The notes: generated by a model from the letters alone, not told the origin. Positions 18,278 to 26,157 are shown, counted from the stretch's first letter. The stretch is 40,199 nt of DNA from an uncultured Lachnospiraceae bacterium (GCA_947624875.1 CANQMA010000013.1:1-40199); one strand, 5' to 3'. Numbers and translations: made by a program.

Positions 18278-18299
18278 AAAACCGATATTACGGTTTTTG
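18278..18299 (+). terminator. Expression-platform hairpin of the TPP riboswitch
   Basis: AAAACCG (18278-18284) pairs with CGGTTTT (18291-18297) around ATATTA, with five T in the 3' arm. It follows the aptamer by 8 bases and could act as the TPP-dependent terminator; thiT starts 49 bases later. Confidence 0.5.
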
Positions 18300-18345
18300 A
18301 GTGATGGAATTCTCTGGCGAATTAAATTCAAAGGAGGATTTTTTT

Positions 18346-19056
18346 ATGAAACTGATTTCATTTTTTGCAAAAGGAGTCGATGATGGATATGGCGGAATCA
18401 TGTATGTTCCGACAACAGCTGGATATGTCGCATTGGTGGCTGTAATTGTTTTAGCGCTGTTGATTGCTTCGTTTTTGATTGGAAAGAAGGAATACCAGAT
18501 TTCTGCAAAGCAGCTTGCCGTGTCTGCAGTCTGTGTAGCGCTCGCATTTGTGACGTCAAACATCAAACTGTTTGCAATGCCGATGGGCGGTTCCGTTACG
18601 CTGCTCAGTATGCTCTTTATTGCATTGATTGGCTATTGGTACGGCATTGGAGCCGGTGTTCTGACCGGTGTTGCCTATGGGCTGCTGCAGTTGATCATTG
18701 ACCCATATATCCTGACTATCCCACAGATGCTTGTCGATTATCCGCTGGCGTTTGGTGCATTAGGGTTATCCGGGATTGGATATCATATCAACAAAACTTT
18801 CGATTGCAAATTGTTTCAATTTGGTGGACTTCAAATAGGATACCTGATTGGCGTTCTGGGAAGATACTTCTTTGCATTTATTTCCGGATGGATTTTCTTT
18901 GGTGAATATGCATGGGAAGGTTGGGGAGCAGTACCTTATTCTCTGGCATATAATGGCGCCTATCTGGGATGCGAGGCAGTCATCACGCTGATTGTGATTG
19001 CCCTTGTTCCGGTTGCAACAGCATTGTCCCGTGTCAGACGCATGCTCAATGAATAA
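18346..19056 (+). CDS. thiT: Thiamine ECF transporter S component
   Basis: Substrate-binding membrane subunit that captures thiamine for a shared energy-coupling (EcfAAT) module. The 236-residue protein is strongly hydrophobic with about six helices. The block YGLLQLIIDPYILTIPQM followed by LVDYPLAFGALGLSG is characteristic of ThiT, and the extreme TPP riboswitch upstream confirms the substrate. I chose the ATG at 18346 since AAGGAGG at 18331-18337 precedes it; a GTG at 18301 would overlap the riboswitch platform. The ATPase and T subunits are not in the window, as is normal for group II ECF transporters. The product supports thiamine salvage. Confidence 0.93.
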   Translation: MKLISFFAKGVDDGYGGIMYVPTTAGYVALVAVIVLALLIASFLIGKKEYQISAKQLAVSAVCVALAFVTSNIKLFAMPMGGSVTLLSMLFIALIGYWYGIGAGVLTGVAYGLLQLIIDPYILTIPQMLVDYPLAFGALGLSGIGYHINKTFDCKLFQFGGLQIGYLIGVLGRYFFAFISGWIFFGEYAWEGWGAVPYSLAYNGAYLGCEAVITLIVIALVPVATALSRVRRMLNE

Positions 19057-19088
19057 GGAATGAAGCGTCAATTTTTCTGAAAGGATTC

Positions 19089-19116
19089 TTGAAAAAACTC
19101 TGTAATGCGATATAAT
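19089..19116 (+). promoter_or_regulatory. Promoter inside the thiT-downstream inverted repeat
   Basis: TTGAAA at 19089-19094 and a perfect TATAAT at 19111-19116 are 16 bases apart, 60 bases before the next gene. Its -35 overlaps the left arm of the inverted repeat, so one short stretch may serve both to end thiT and to start the next unit. Confidence 0.55.
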
Positions 19117-19153
19117 AAACAAGTATGTTTGAAATGGCATGACAGAGTTTTTT
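19092..19153 (+). terminator. Long-loop inverted repeat after thiT
   Basis: AAAAAACTCTGT at 19092-19103 is the exact complement of ACAGAGTTTTTT at 19142-19153; the loop is 38 bases. The T-run suits a terminator, although the loop is long and holds a promoter -10. Confidence 0.5.
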
Positions 19154-19175
19154 GTATGCATACTGAGGGAACAGG

Positions 19176-20567
19176 ATGGATATCAAATCGTTTATCAAAT
19201 CAAAGCAATTTAAAAATGGGTTGTTAACGCTTTTGGAAATACTGATCGTAGCAGCCATTCTTTTCAGTGCATTAATGTTTGTCTACAACAAGGTCAACCG
19301 GGAAGCAAAAACCGGAACGATTCATTCCGCAGACAATTCCTCTGCAGATGATGAGAAAAATAAGAACCAAAATGCTGAAGATTATTATCTGGAAGTCAAC
19401 CAATCCAAAAACACGCTGATTGTTTATCAGTACACGGATTCAAAACATCAGGAAAAAAATGCCGTGAAAGCTTTTTCCTGTTCTATTGGAAAGAGTTTAA
19501 AAAAAGGAAAATATAAGACACAATCAGATTATGAATGGGTCAAAAACAATGGCGCATGGCATCAGTATAATACAAAACTGAAAGAAGGAATACGGATTCA
19601 ATCTGTTGGTTTTAAGACTCAATATCCATATATGCTAGAGCGCCGGGAGTATCAAAATATTGGAAAAAAAATATCCGGTTCCAGCATCTGCCTTTATTCC
19701 GGAGACGCGGCGTGGATTTCTAAAAACTGTAAGACCTCTACGGAAGTCAGAGTGGTCAAGGGGAAAAAGACAGACGAACTTCCGATGAAACCGGAGGAAC
19801 CGATTCGCTTGAAGAAATACTGCGGCTGGGATCCGACAGACCCATCAGCACAAAATCCATACTTAAAGGTAAAACCGGGAAAACTAGTATCAGGAAACAA
19901 GACAGTCGTGGTAGAAAAGGGAGAAAAGATTTCTTATCTGGCAAATCTGCTTGCCTTCGATGAAAGCGGAAAAAATATTTTGGGCCGTCTGAAATATAAA
20001 AAATTTTCGGAAACAGAACTTGGAAAACATACGGTGACATATACCTATCGCGATCAGGCAGGACACAACTTTGAAATCAAGCAGGAGTTTCAGGTGACGG
20101 ATACCATTTGTCCGAAAGTCTCCTGTTCCAAGAGCATGTTTACCCTGGAGGTTGCGAGCAGGATTGCAAAAGATATCAATACAAAAGAAAATGTGACAAA
20201 AATTGAAAATATGGTGCGGCCGTATGTATCCTGCAGTGAAACAGGCTGCACAATCACAATCCATACCGTTGTCAAGGAGGAACTGACACTAAAAACCTTT
20301 CCGGTGATTATCACAGCAAAGGATGAGTCAGGCAATATCGGTTCCTGTCAGGTGATGGTTGAATTGAAAATTAACGAGGACGCCCAAAAGGTAAAAGGGG
20401 TCTTATCAGATAAAGAGAAGGAATCATTGTTAAAACGCAATAAGGAAATTGCAAAGGAGAGAGAAGAAACAACAAAGCGGCAGAAGAAAAAAACATCAGA
20501 AAAAAACAAGGAACCATCCACAGGGGAAACCGCAAATGATGAAGAAACTACGCTGCAATCAGAATAA
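19176..20567 (+). CDS. Membrane-anchored L,D-transpeptidase-like protein lacking the catalytic Cys
   Basis: A 463-residue surface protein. Residues 16-38 form a single membrane helix near the N-terminus, so the rest is likely outside. Residues 70-195 resemble a YkuD L,D-transpeptidase domain: a strand-rich start with LIVYQY and a terminal block SGSSICLYSGDAAWISKNC that lines up with the SHGCIRLYxxDAxWI motif of active enzymes. The nucleophile Cys falls on Ser170, and the motif His and Arg are also missing, so it is probably a non-catalytic wall-binding relative. Residues ~215-400 look like Ig-like repeats of the DUF5011/HYR kind (FSETELGKHTVTYTYRDQAG and KDESGNIGSCQVMV). The last 70 residues are charged Lys/Glu. 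Fold assignment is by eye and moderate. Confidence 0.6.
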   Translation: MDIKSFIKSKQFKNGLLTLLEILIVAAILFSALMFVYNKVNREAKTGTIHSADNSSADDEKNKNQNAEDYYLEVNQSKNTLIVYQYTDSKHQEKNAVKAFSCSIGKSLKKGKYKTQSDYEWVKNNGAWHQYNTKLKEGIRIQSVGFKTQYPYMLERREYQNIGKKISGSSICLYSGDAAWISKNCKTSTEVRVVKGKKTDELPMKPEEPIRLKKYCGWDPTDPSAQNPYLKVKPGKLVSGNKTVVVEKGEKISYLANLLAFDESGKNILGRLKYKKFSETELGKHTVTYTYRDQAGHNFEIKQEFQVTDTICPKVSCSKSMFTLEVASRIAKDINTKENVTKIENMVRPYVSCSETGCTITIHTVVKEELTLKTFPVIITAKDESGNIGSCQVMVELKINEDAQKVKGVLSDKEKESLLKRNKEIAKEREETTKRQKKKTSEKNKEPSTGETANDEETTLQSE

Positions 20568-20594
20568 ATGATATTGATTTAGGAGGAAAATATT

Positions 20595-23009
20595 ATGGCA
20601 ACATCTTATAACCATAAGGAGATTGAAAAGAAATGGCGGCATCATTGGGACGTACAGCCGATCAATACGGATCGGAGCAAACCAAAATATTACTGTCTTG
20701 ATATGTTTCCATATCCGTCCGGTTCCGGTCTTCATGTAGGACATTGGAGAGGATATGTTATCAGCGACGTGTGGAGCAGATACAAGATGCTTCACGGGTA
20801 TCACATTATTCATCCGATGGGCTGGGATGCTTTTGGTCTTCCGGCAGAAAATTATGCGATTAAAATGAAAACCCATCCGGCAATTTCGACGGCTGAAAAT
20901 ATCAAGAATATCAAAAAGCAGATTAATGAGATTGCAGCGCTATATGACTGGGATATGGAGGTCAATACGACCGACCCGTCTTTTTATAAATGGACGCAGT
21001 GGATTTTTGTCCAGATGTTTAAGAAAGGACTGGCATATCAGAAGGAAATGCCGATTAACTGGTGCCCATCCTGCAAAACAGGCCTGGCAAATGAAGAAGT
21101 GGTCAATGGATGCTGTGAACGCTGCGGCGCCGAAGTGACCAAGAAAAATCTGAAACAGTGGATGTTAAAGATTACTGCCTATGCGGACAGACTGCTCAAT
21201 GATCTGGATCAACTCGACTGGCCGGAAAAGGTGAAGAAAATGCAGACAGACTGGATTGGAAAATCCTATGGTGCAGAAGTAGATTTCAAATTAGAAAATT
21301 CCGATGAAAAAATCACGGTCTATACGACCAGACCGGATACGCTCTATGGCGCTACCTTTATGGTGCTGGCACCGGAGCATGCGCTGGCAGCGGCGCTTGC
21401 AACGGAACAGACAAAAGCTGATGTGGAAGCCTATATCCAGATGGCTGCCAATAAATCTTCCGTGGACCGTCTTCAGGGAAAAGAAAAGACCGGTGTATTT
21501 ACCGGAAGTTATGCCATCAATCCGTTAAACGGCGCAAAGGTTCCAATCTGGCTTTCCGATTACGTGCTGGCAGATTATGGTACGGGAGCGATTATGTGCG
21601 TTCCTGCGCATGATGATCGAGACTTTGAGTTTGCAAAGAAATTCGATATTCCGATTATTCAGGTTATCGCAAAAGACGGCGTGGAGATTGAGCATATGAC
21701 AGAAGCCTATACGGATGCAGCAGGAACGATGATTAACTCCGGCGAGTGGAATGGCATGGAGTCCGCCGTACTCAAAAAAGAAGCGCCTCATATCATTGAG
21801 GAAAAAGGCTTTGGCAGGGCAACCGTCAACTATAAACTGCGCGACTGGGTATTTTCCAGACAGCGTTACTGGGGTGAACCAATTCCAATCATACACTGTC
21901 CGGATTGCGGAGCAGTTCCTGTTCCGGAAGAAGAACTTCCGTTATTGCTGCCGGACGTAGAATCTTATGAACCTACCGGCACCGGGGAATCTCCACTGGC
22001 TGCAATCGAGGAGTGGGTCAACACAACCTGTCCGTGCTGTGGAAAACCGGCAAAGAGGGAGACAAATACGATGCCGCAATGGGCAGGGTCTTCCTGGTAT
22101 TTCCTGCGCTATGTTGATAATAAAAATGATCAGGAGCTGGTGTCCAAGCAGAAGGCGCATGACAATCTCCCGGTAGATATGTATATCGGCGGGGTGGAAC
22201 ATGCAGTATTGCATTTGCTGTATTCCAGATTTTATACAAAATTCTTATATGACATTGGTGTGGTTGATTTTGAGGAACCATTTAAAAAATTGTTTAATCA
22301 GGGAATGATTACCGGTAAAAACGGCATTAAGATGAGCAAATCAAAAGGAAACGTTGTTTCTCCGGACGATTTGGTACGCGACTACGGCTGCGATTCCCTA
22401 AGACTTTATGAAATGTTTGTCGGCCCGCCGGAATTAGACTCCGAATGGGATGAGCGTGGGATTGACGGCGTGTACCGGTTTATCACAAAATACTGGAAAC
22501 TTGCCACGGACAGTATTGAAAAGGATATTGCGCCGACAAAAGAAATGATTAAAGTGCGCCATCAGTTAATTCATACCATCACAAAGCGTCTCGAAGATTT
22601 CAGTCTGAATACGGTTGTATCCGGATTTATGGAGTACAACAATAAACTGACGGAGATTGCAAAAAAATCAGGAGGGGTTGATCGGGAAACCATTGAGGTG
22701 TTTACGACACTGCTCGCTCCGTTTGCGCCGCATATTGCTGAGGAACTCTGGGAGAGACTGGGCAGAGAGGGCAGCGTTTTTGAAAATAACACATGGCCGT
22801 CCGCAGATGAGGAACTTATGAAAGATGACGAAATTGAAATTCCGGTACAGATTAACGGAAAGACCAAAGCAGTCATCAGCGTTCCGGCGGAGATTGGAAA
22901 AGACGATGCGCTCACAAAAGGAAAAGAAGCGCTTGCAGGAAAACTGACCGGCACAATCGTAAAAGAAATTTATGTTCCGGGAAGAATTATCAATATTGTC
23001 ATGAGATAA
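20595..23009 (+). CDS. leuS: Leucyl-tRNA synthetase
   Basis: Class I synthetase that charges tRNA-Leu and edits mis-charged tRNA. The 804 residues include PYPSGSGLHVGHW (HIGH motif), a Cys4 metal site (WCPSC ... CCERCG), the CP1 editing domain with TTRPDTLYGATFMVLAPEH and GTGAIMCVPAHDDRDFEFA, a second Cys cluster (CPDCG ... CPCCG), WAGSSWYFLRY, and KMSKSKGNVV. The C-terminal anticodon and leucine-specific domains complete it. AGGAGG lies 9 bases before the ATG. It starts only 27 bases after the L,D-transpeptidase-like gene and has no T-box leader of its own, so it is probably co-transcribed. Confidence 0.98.
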   Translation: MATSYNHKEIEKKWRHHWDVQPINTDRSKPKYYCLDMFPYPSGSGLHVGHWRGYVISDVWSRYKMLHGYHIIHPMGWDAFGLPAENYAIKMKTHPAISTAENIKNIKKQINEIAALYDWDMEVNTTDPSFYKWTQWIFVQMFKKGLAYQKEMPINWCPSCKTGLANEEVVNGCCERCGAEVTKKNLKQWMLKITAYADRLLNDLDQLDWPEKVKKMQTDWIGKSYGAEVDFKLENSDEKITVYTTRPDTLYGATFMVLAPEHALAAALATEQTKADVEAYIQMAANKSSVDRLQGKEKTGVFTGSYAINPLNGAKVPIWLSDYVLADYGTGAIMCVPAHDDRDFEFAKKFDIPIIQVIAKDGVEIEHMTEAYTDAAGTMINSGEWNGMESAVLKKEAPHIIEEKGFGRATVNYKLRDWVFSRQRYWGEPIPIIHCPDCGAVPVPEEELPLLLPDVESYEPTGTGESPLAAIEEWVNTTCPCCGKPAKRETNTMPQWAGSSWYFLRYVDNKNDQELVSKQKAHDNLPVDMYIGGVEHAVLHLLYSRFYTKFLYDIGVVDFEEPFKKLFNQGMITGKNGIKMSKSKGNVVSPDDLVRDYGCDSLRLYEMFVGPPELDSEWDERGIDGVYRFITKYWKLATDSIEKDIAPTKEMIKVRHQLIHTITKRLEDFSLNTVVSGFMEYNNKLTEIAKKSGGVDRETIEVFTTLLAPFAPHIAEELWERLGREGSVFENNTWPSADEELMKDDEIEIPVQINGKTKAVISVPAEIGKDDALTKGKEALAGKLTGTIVKEIYVPGRIINIVMR

Positions 23010-23034
23010 AAACATGATAAGAAGAGAAAGAAAG

Positions 23035-23067
23035 GCGTCCCAAAAGTTATCCTTTTGGGACGCTTTT
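23035..23067 (+). terminator. Intrinsic terminator after leuS
   Basis: GCGTCCCAAAAG at 23035-23046 pairs perfectly with CTTTTGGGACGC at 23052-23063 (loop TTATC), followed by T-rich sequence. It may also serve the convergent gene. Confidence 0.88.
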
Positions 23068-23112
23068 CTGTTATCAGAAAATTTTCTTTACATAATCACA
23101 TGGGGTGAGGAA

Positions 23113-23802
23113 TTAAATCCCTAAAAATAATTTCATTACAAGTGTGATGTCAAGATTGGAATTTTTTATTTTATAATATTGTCCATTAATATTAAACAGG
23201 TCACTCTGTAAACCGATTTCTACAGTTGGCTGGTTCGGTATGGACAATTTCATGGAAAATCCGCCTGCCACGTGTGGATTTGTTGCTTGTTCAACTTCCA
23301 GCAATGACATATATGTGAGAATGGAAGCAATCTTTTTTGTGTCGGTTACGACATAAGATGCGTCGTTTATGGTATAGTGTATTGCGGATACTCCACTAGC
23401 CAGGCATGTATCAAATAAAGTGTTTTTCTTGTATACATCTGCCACCGGCAGAGGATTGACGGAGTCAATAACAGGTTTTGGTACATTGATTTTACATTTT
23501 AAAACAAACTTTTTTCCTTTCTGTTTTACAGTGGCTTTAATTACTGCATTTCCTGAAGCTTTTGCAAAAGCGACTCCCTTTTTGGAAACGGTCACAATTT
23601 TAGGCCGATTGGAACTCCATTTAATTTTCGCATTTTTTCCAATCTTTTTCACCTTAATTGTTTTTTTTGCACCCACTTCCAGTGTGATTTTTGTTTCTGA
23701 TAGTTTTGGTTTTGACTGTTTTGTAGCGGCATTGGCATTCATTGACAGACAAGAGCCGCTCAATAAAATCATTACAGCAAAAATAATCCATTTTTTCATC
23801 AT
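23113..23802 (-). CDS. Secreted Big2-domain protein of unknown function
   Basis: A 229-residue exported protein. A signal peptide (MKKWIIFAVMILLSGSCLS, cleavage probably after NANA or ANAA) is followed by a Lys-rich Big2 Ig-like domain (LSETKITLEVGAKKTIKVKK to about residue 108, with IKWSSNRPKIVTVSKKGV). The last 120 residues are a separate domain I do not recognise: strand-rich, with IHYTINDASYVV and FNINGQYYKIKNSNL. I chose the second Met (23802) because AGGAGG on the minus strand is ten bases before it; the first Met at 23811 abuts the site. The same Big2 style occurs in the polysaccharide deacetylase at 8300-9391, hinting at a common wall-binding role. Function unknown. Confidence 0.75.
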   Translation of the reverse strand: MMKKWIIFAVMILLSGSCLSMNANAATKQSKPKLSETKITLEVGAKKTIKVKKIGKNAKIKWSSNRPKIVTVSKKGVAFAKASGNAVIKATVKQKGKKFVLKCKINVPKPVIDSVNPLPVADVYKKNTLFDTCLASGVSAIHYTINDASYVVTDTKKIASILTYMSLLEVEQATNPHVAGGFSMKLSIPNQPTVEIGLQSDLFNINGQYYKIKNSNLDITLVMKLFLGI

Positions 23803-23844
23803 ATCATACATCCCTCCTAAAATATTTTGTAAGTCTATATTATC

Positions 23845-23983
23845 ATATTTGATATAAAAAGAAAATAGAATTTTATTATTTTGTTAAAATTATAGTTATA
23901 GTATTTATATAATTTTAATTATATTTGACACTAAAAGAAAATAGAGATATTATTATTATGTTAGATGTATTGTTATAATTATA
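23845..23983. repeat. Duplicated AT-rich promoter-like block
   Basis: Two imperfect direct repeats start at 23845 and 23921 (76 bases apart). Both begin ATATTTGA, share AAAAGAAAATAGA, then run TATTATT and GTTA. The second copy holds a near-consensus promoter; the first has a weaker version (TTGATA and TATTAT, spacer 19). Confidence 0.65.
23925..23953 (+). promoter_or_regulatory. Promoter of the papain-like protease gene
   Basis: Perfect TTGACA at 23925-23930 and TATTAT at 23948-23953 (five of six) with a 17-base spacer, about 50 bases upstream of the gene. Confidence 0.7.
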
Positions 23984-24004
23984 CATAAACTGGAGGGATA
24001 TAAT

Positions 24005-25189
24005 ATGAAGAAACGGAAGTTAAAAACATTATGTTTATTTTTAGTAATTGTGGTAATGTTTAGTGGCATTACACTCAATAATGTAAGTGCAAAGGCAATC
24101 TCTGAGAAGATGTCAGCAGAGGTGACAACTTATATTACAGATAAAATTGAGGCAAAAACAAAACAGGTTGTAGTTGATGATTTTGGCGATATACAAAATG
24201 TGTCAATGGATTATAGTAATTCATTAGGTATAGATAAAAATGATATGAAAAATATCTCAATTGGAAATCCTTTTATCATATATTCATTATCTGATTCAAA
24301 TCAAAGTGAAATATATTATTATCCAATTATTGATAATCGTGATAATAAAGTAGTTATCACCGTTGATGTAATGAAAATGACAGATTCTTGGACATATAGC
24401 ATAGGAACAGAGTATGTTGAATACCTAAATAAAATTAATTATACTAATAGCGAGTACATTTTTTATAGTTATGGCGATTATATTTATTCTGATGATGGTA
24501 ATAAAAGTACAGTGCTTTATGGCAATGGTAACGAAACTGGTAAAGAAAAAGTCAAGGCGTTTCAACAATTAGATTGTTCAAAAAAAATTGAAGCTATATC
24601 AAATAGAATATCAACGTTTGAACAGAAAAAGAATAATGATTTACAACCGAACAATGCATTTGAGAGAAGAATGACATATACGCCGACTATGACGGGAAAT
24701 ACATGTCAACTATATAATCCTGTTGGACAAGGAAATTATGGATTGTGTTGGGCGGCTAGTGTGGCAACAATAGTTAATTATCGAAAAGGAACAAATCTAA
24801 CAGCAACGAATGTTGCTGATGCAGAGGGTGTTGGTTATGATGAGGGAGGAACCCTTACTAATGCCACAAATTGTTTACATCGATATGGACTAACAGATTA
24901 TAGTGCAGTTAATAGGACGTTAAGTTGGTCGCAATTATATGATAATATAATGAAATTTAATAAACCTTTCTACATGGCATGTTATTATGATTCTACAGAA
25001 TCAGGACATGCAGTAGTTTGTTTTGGGTGCAATGAAATCTCATCAAATCAGTATATAGTCATATGGAATCCGGGCAATAATAATGGCAATGGTGGTTCGA
25101 CAATGTTAAAATATTATCCAAATGCGACAGCCTTTGCATATGCTAATAAAACGTGGGTATGGTATGATACTGTTTCAAGTTATAACTAA
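24005..25189 (+). CDS. Secreted papain-like cysteine protease
   Basis: A 394-residue exported peptidase of the papain superfamily, closest in style to the staphopain/C39-like bacterial groups. Residues 8-30 form a signal peptide. Residues 31-225 look like a propeptide with no recognised motif. The catalytic domain (226-394) has Gln242, Cys248-Trp249 (QGNYGLCWAAS, the same Gln-to-Cys spacing of six as papain), His335 (SGHAVVCF) and Asn355 (IWNPG). All four active-site residues are present, so it should be active outside the cell. The gene is much more AT-rich than its neighbours and uses many ATA/AAT codons, suggesting transfer. TGGAGGG precedes the ATG. It is flanked by duplicated DNA on both sides. 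Substrate unknown. Confidence 0.82.
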   Translation: MKKRKLKTLCLFLVIVVMFSGITLNNVSAKAISEKMSAEVTTYITDKIEAKTKQVVVDDFGDIQNVSMDYSNSLGIDKNDMKNISIGNPFIIYSLSDSNQSEIYYYPIIDNRDNKVVITVDVMKMTDSWTYSIGTEYVEYLNKINYTNSEYIFYSYGDYIYSDDGNKSTVLYGNGNETGKEKVKAFQQLDCSKKIEAISNRISTFEQKKNNDLQPNNAFERRMTYTPTMTGNTCQLYNPVGQGNYGLCWAASVATIVNYRKGTNLTATNVADAEGVGYDEGGTLTNATNCLHRYGLTDYSAVNRTLSWSQLYDNIMKFNKPFYMACYYDSTESGHAVVCFGCNEISSNQYIVIWNPGNNNGNGGSTMLKYYPNATAFAYANKTWVWYDTVSSYN

Positions 25190-25238
25190 TTAGTATATTT
25201 GACAATACTGTTTTAAGTTATAACTAATTAGTATATTA
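25167..25238. repeat. Tandem duplication over the protease stop codon
   Basis: Copies start at 25167 and 25205, 38 bases apart, and share ATACTGTTT, AAGTTATAACTAATTAG and TATATT with one or two changes over 34 bases. The first copy contains the stop codon (25187-25189); the second repeats the last codons outside the gene. ACTAATTAGT in each is a perfect palindrome. Confidence 0.85.
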
Positions 25239-25306
25239 AGCAATACATCTAACACATTATGATTAATGCATATCAAGAGTAGTAGTCATAATGATTATTG
25301 CTTTTG
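25239..25306 (+). terminator. Bipartite terminator after the protease gene
   Basis: AGCAATA (25239-25245) pairs with TATTGCT (25296-25302), and inside it CATTATGA (25255-25262) pairs with TCATAATG (25286-25293); four T follow. The loops are large, so strength is uncertain. Confidence 0.5.
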
Positions 25307-25369
25307 ATAGATTATGAATAAAAGTTAGCGAGAGCAGTTGTGTGAAAGGAGATTAGTGCAACAGTCCTG

Positions 25370-25657
25370 TCACCGCCTTTTTTTAGACAGCATATTTACC
25401 ATGCGGCGGATGGTCTCAATCTGCCGTTTTTCTTTTGGAGACATATCAGCGGTCAATACATTTAGGAATGCATTGGTCTCCGCATCGGAAAAGTTGATTC
25501 CGTTTTGAGATGCCTTACTGGATTCGTTCATAAAATATGCCAGCATCTGCTGAGGTTTCATGCCGCCTGCATTATTGATAATCTCTGTTAAAATTTCCAT
25601 TTTTTCCGGCGCAATCCCGGATAATGCCGGGTCGTCCATCCATCTGCTATTTTTCAT
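25370..25657 (-). CDS. Small hypothetical protein, partner of the Met-rich protein
   Basis: A 95-residue soluble protein that I do not recognise. It begins MKNSRWMDDPALSGIAPEKM and is mostly helical, ending in a basic tail (MVNMLSKKRR). The sequence SGIAPEKMEILTEIINNAGG followed by MKPQQMLAYFM suggests a compact helical bundle. No signal peptide or membrane segment. The ATG at 25657 follows GAAAGGA on the minus strand; an upstream Met at 25684 would overlap the preceding gene. It lies 23 bases downstream of the Met-rich gene and is surely in the same transcript. Probably functions with it. Confidence 0.7.
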   Translation of the reverse strand: MKNSRWMDDPALSGIAPEKMEILTEIINNAGGMKPQQMLAYFMNESSKASQNGINFSDAETNAFLNVLTADMSPKEKRQIETIRRMVNMLSKKRR

Positions 25658-25680
25658 ACGATTTCCTTTCCATCTATGTA

Positions 25681-26076
25681 TCAAAAATTTTGATAATCAT
25701 GGGCTGAATCATCGCCCATGCCAAACATATCCATATAGCCGTCCATAAAGTTTTGTCTTGCATCTTCGTCCATATTCATCATTTCCATCATGGACATCAT
25801 CATATCCATCGTTTCCTGTTCCTCCTCGTTCAAAAACTCCCTGATGTCATGGAAAAGATTTTCCATTTTGCTCTGGGAATTGTCCGCATTCATGGCAGAA
25901 ACAGCGTTCGTAGAACGAAGCGCGGCAGCATTTCGTAATTCCTGAAATTTAATTATCATTCCGAGCATTGTGGAGGTGTCGCCGTCAATATAGGGGATTA
26001 CAGCCTTTACCAGCTGCATCGTCCGGCTGGTAAGCATAGAATCGAATTTTGTAAGTTTCATAGATTCATGGTCCAT
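25681..26076 (-). CDS. Met-rich hypothetical protein
   Basis: A 131-residue acidic protein with 21 Met. The N-terminal 75 residues (KLTKFDSMLTSRTMQLVKAV, then IPYIDGDTSTMLGMIIKFQE) read as amphipathic helices. Residues 87-120 are dominated by Met and acidic residues (DMMMSMMEMMNMDEDAR). No signal peptide or transmembrane helix. It is followed by a small partner gene. The -10-like CATAAGATA upstream resembles sites for sporulation sigma factors. I do not recognise the family. Metal binding by the Met cluster is possible but there is no His or Cys to support it; helix packing is an equally good explanation. Confidence 0.7.
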   Translation of the reverse strand: MDHESMKLTKFDSMLTSRTMQLVKAVIPYIDGDTSTMLGMIIKFQELRNAAALRSTNAVSAMNADNSQSKMENLFHDIREFLNEEEQETMDMMMSMMEMMNMDEDARQNFMDGYMDMFGMGDDSAHDYQNF

Positions 26077-26106
26077 AAAACTGCAATCCCCCTTATGACT
26101 TTATTC

Positions 26107-26115
26107 TATCTTATG
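26107..26115 (-). promoter_or_regulatory. Sporulation-type -10 element before the Met-rich gene
   Basis: On the minus strand CATAAGATA matches CATANNNTA, the -10 pattern of sigma-K-type promoters, about 30 bases before the start. No clear matching -35 (AC at 16-17 bases) is seen. Confidence 0.3.
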
Positions 26116-26157
26116 CGCAGGCATAAAATAAAATTCTACTGTGTAATGAAACAGGTC

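Noticed and set aside
18122-18304. Plus-strand 60-residue open frame in the TPP riboswitch
   Set aside because: The sequence is explained by the conserved aptamer, and there is no ribosome site before it.
19218-19226. Second Rex half-site (TTGTTAAC)
   Set aside because: Inside a coding region, with no matching second half at the right spacing.
23420-23857. 145-residue plus-strand open frame antisense to the Big2 protein
   Set aside because: The minus strand has a signal peptide, Big2 domain and ribosome site; the plus frame has none of these.
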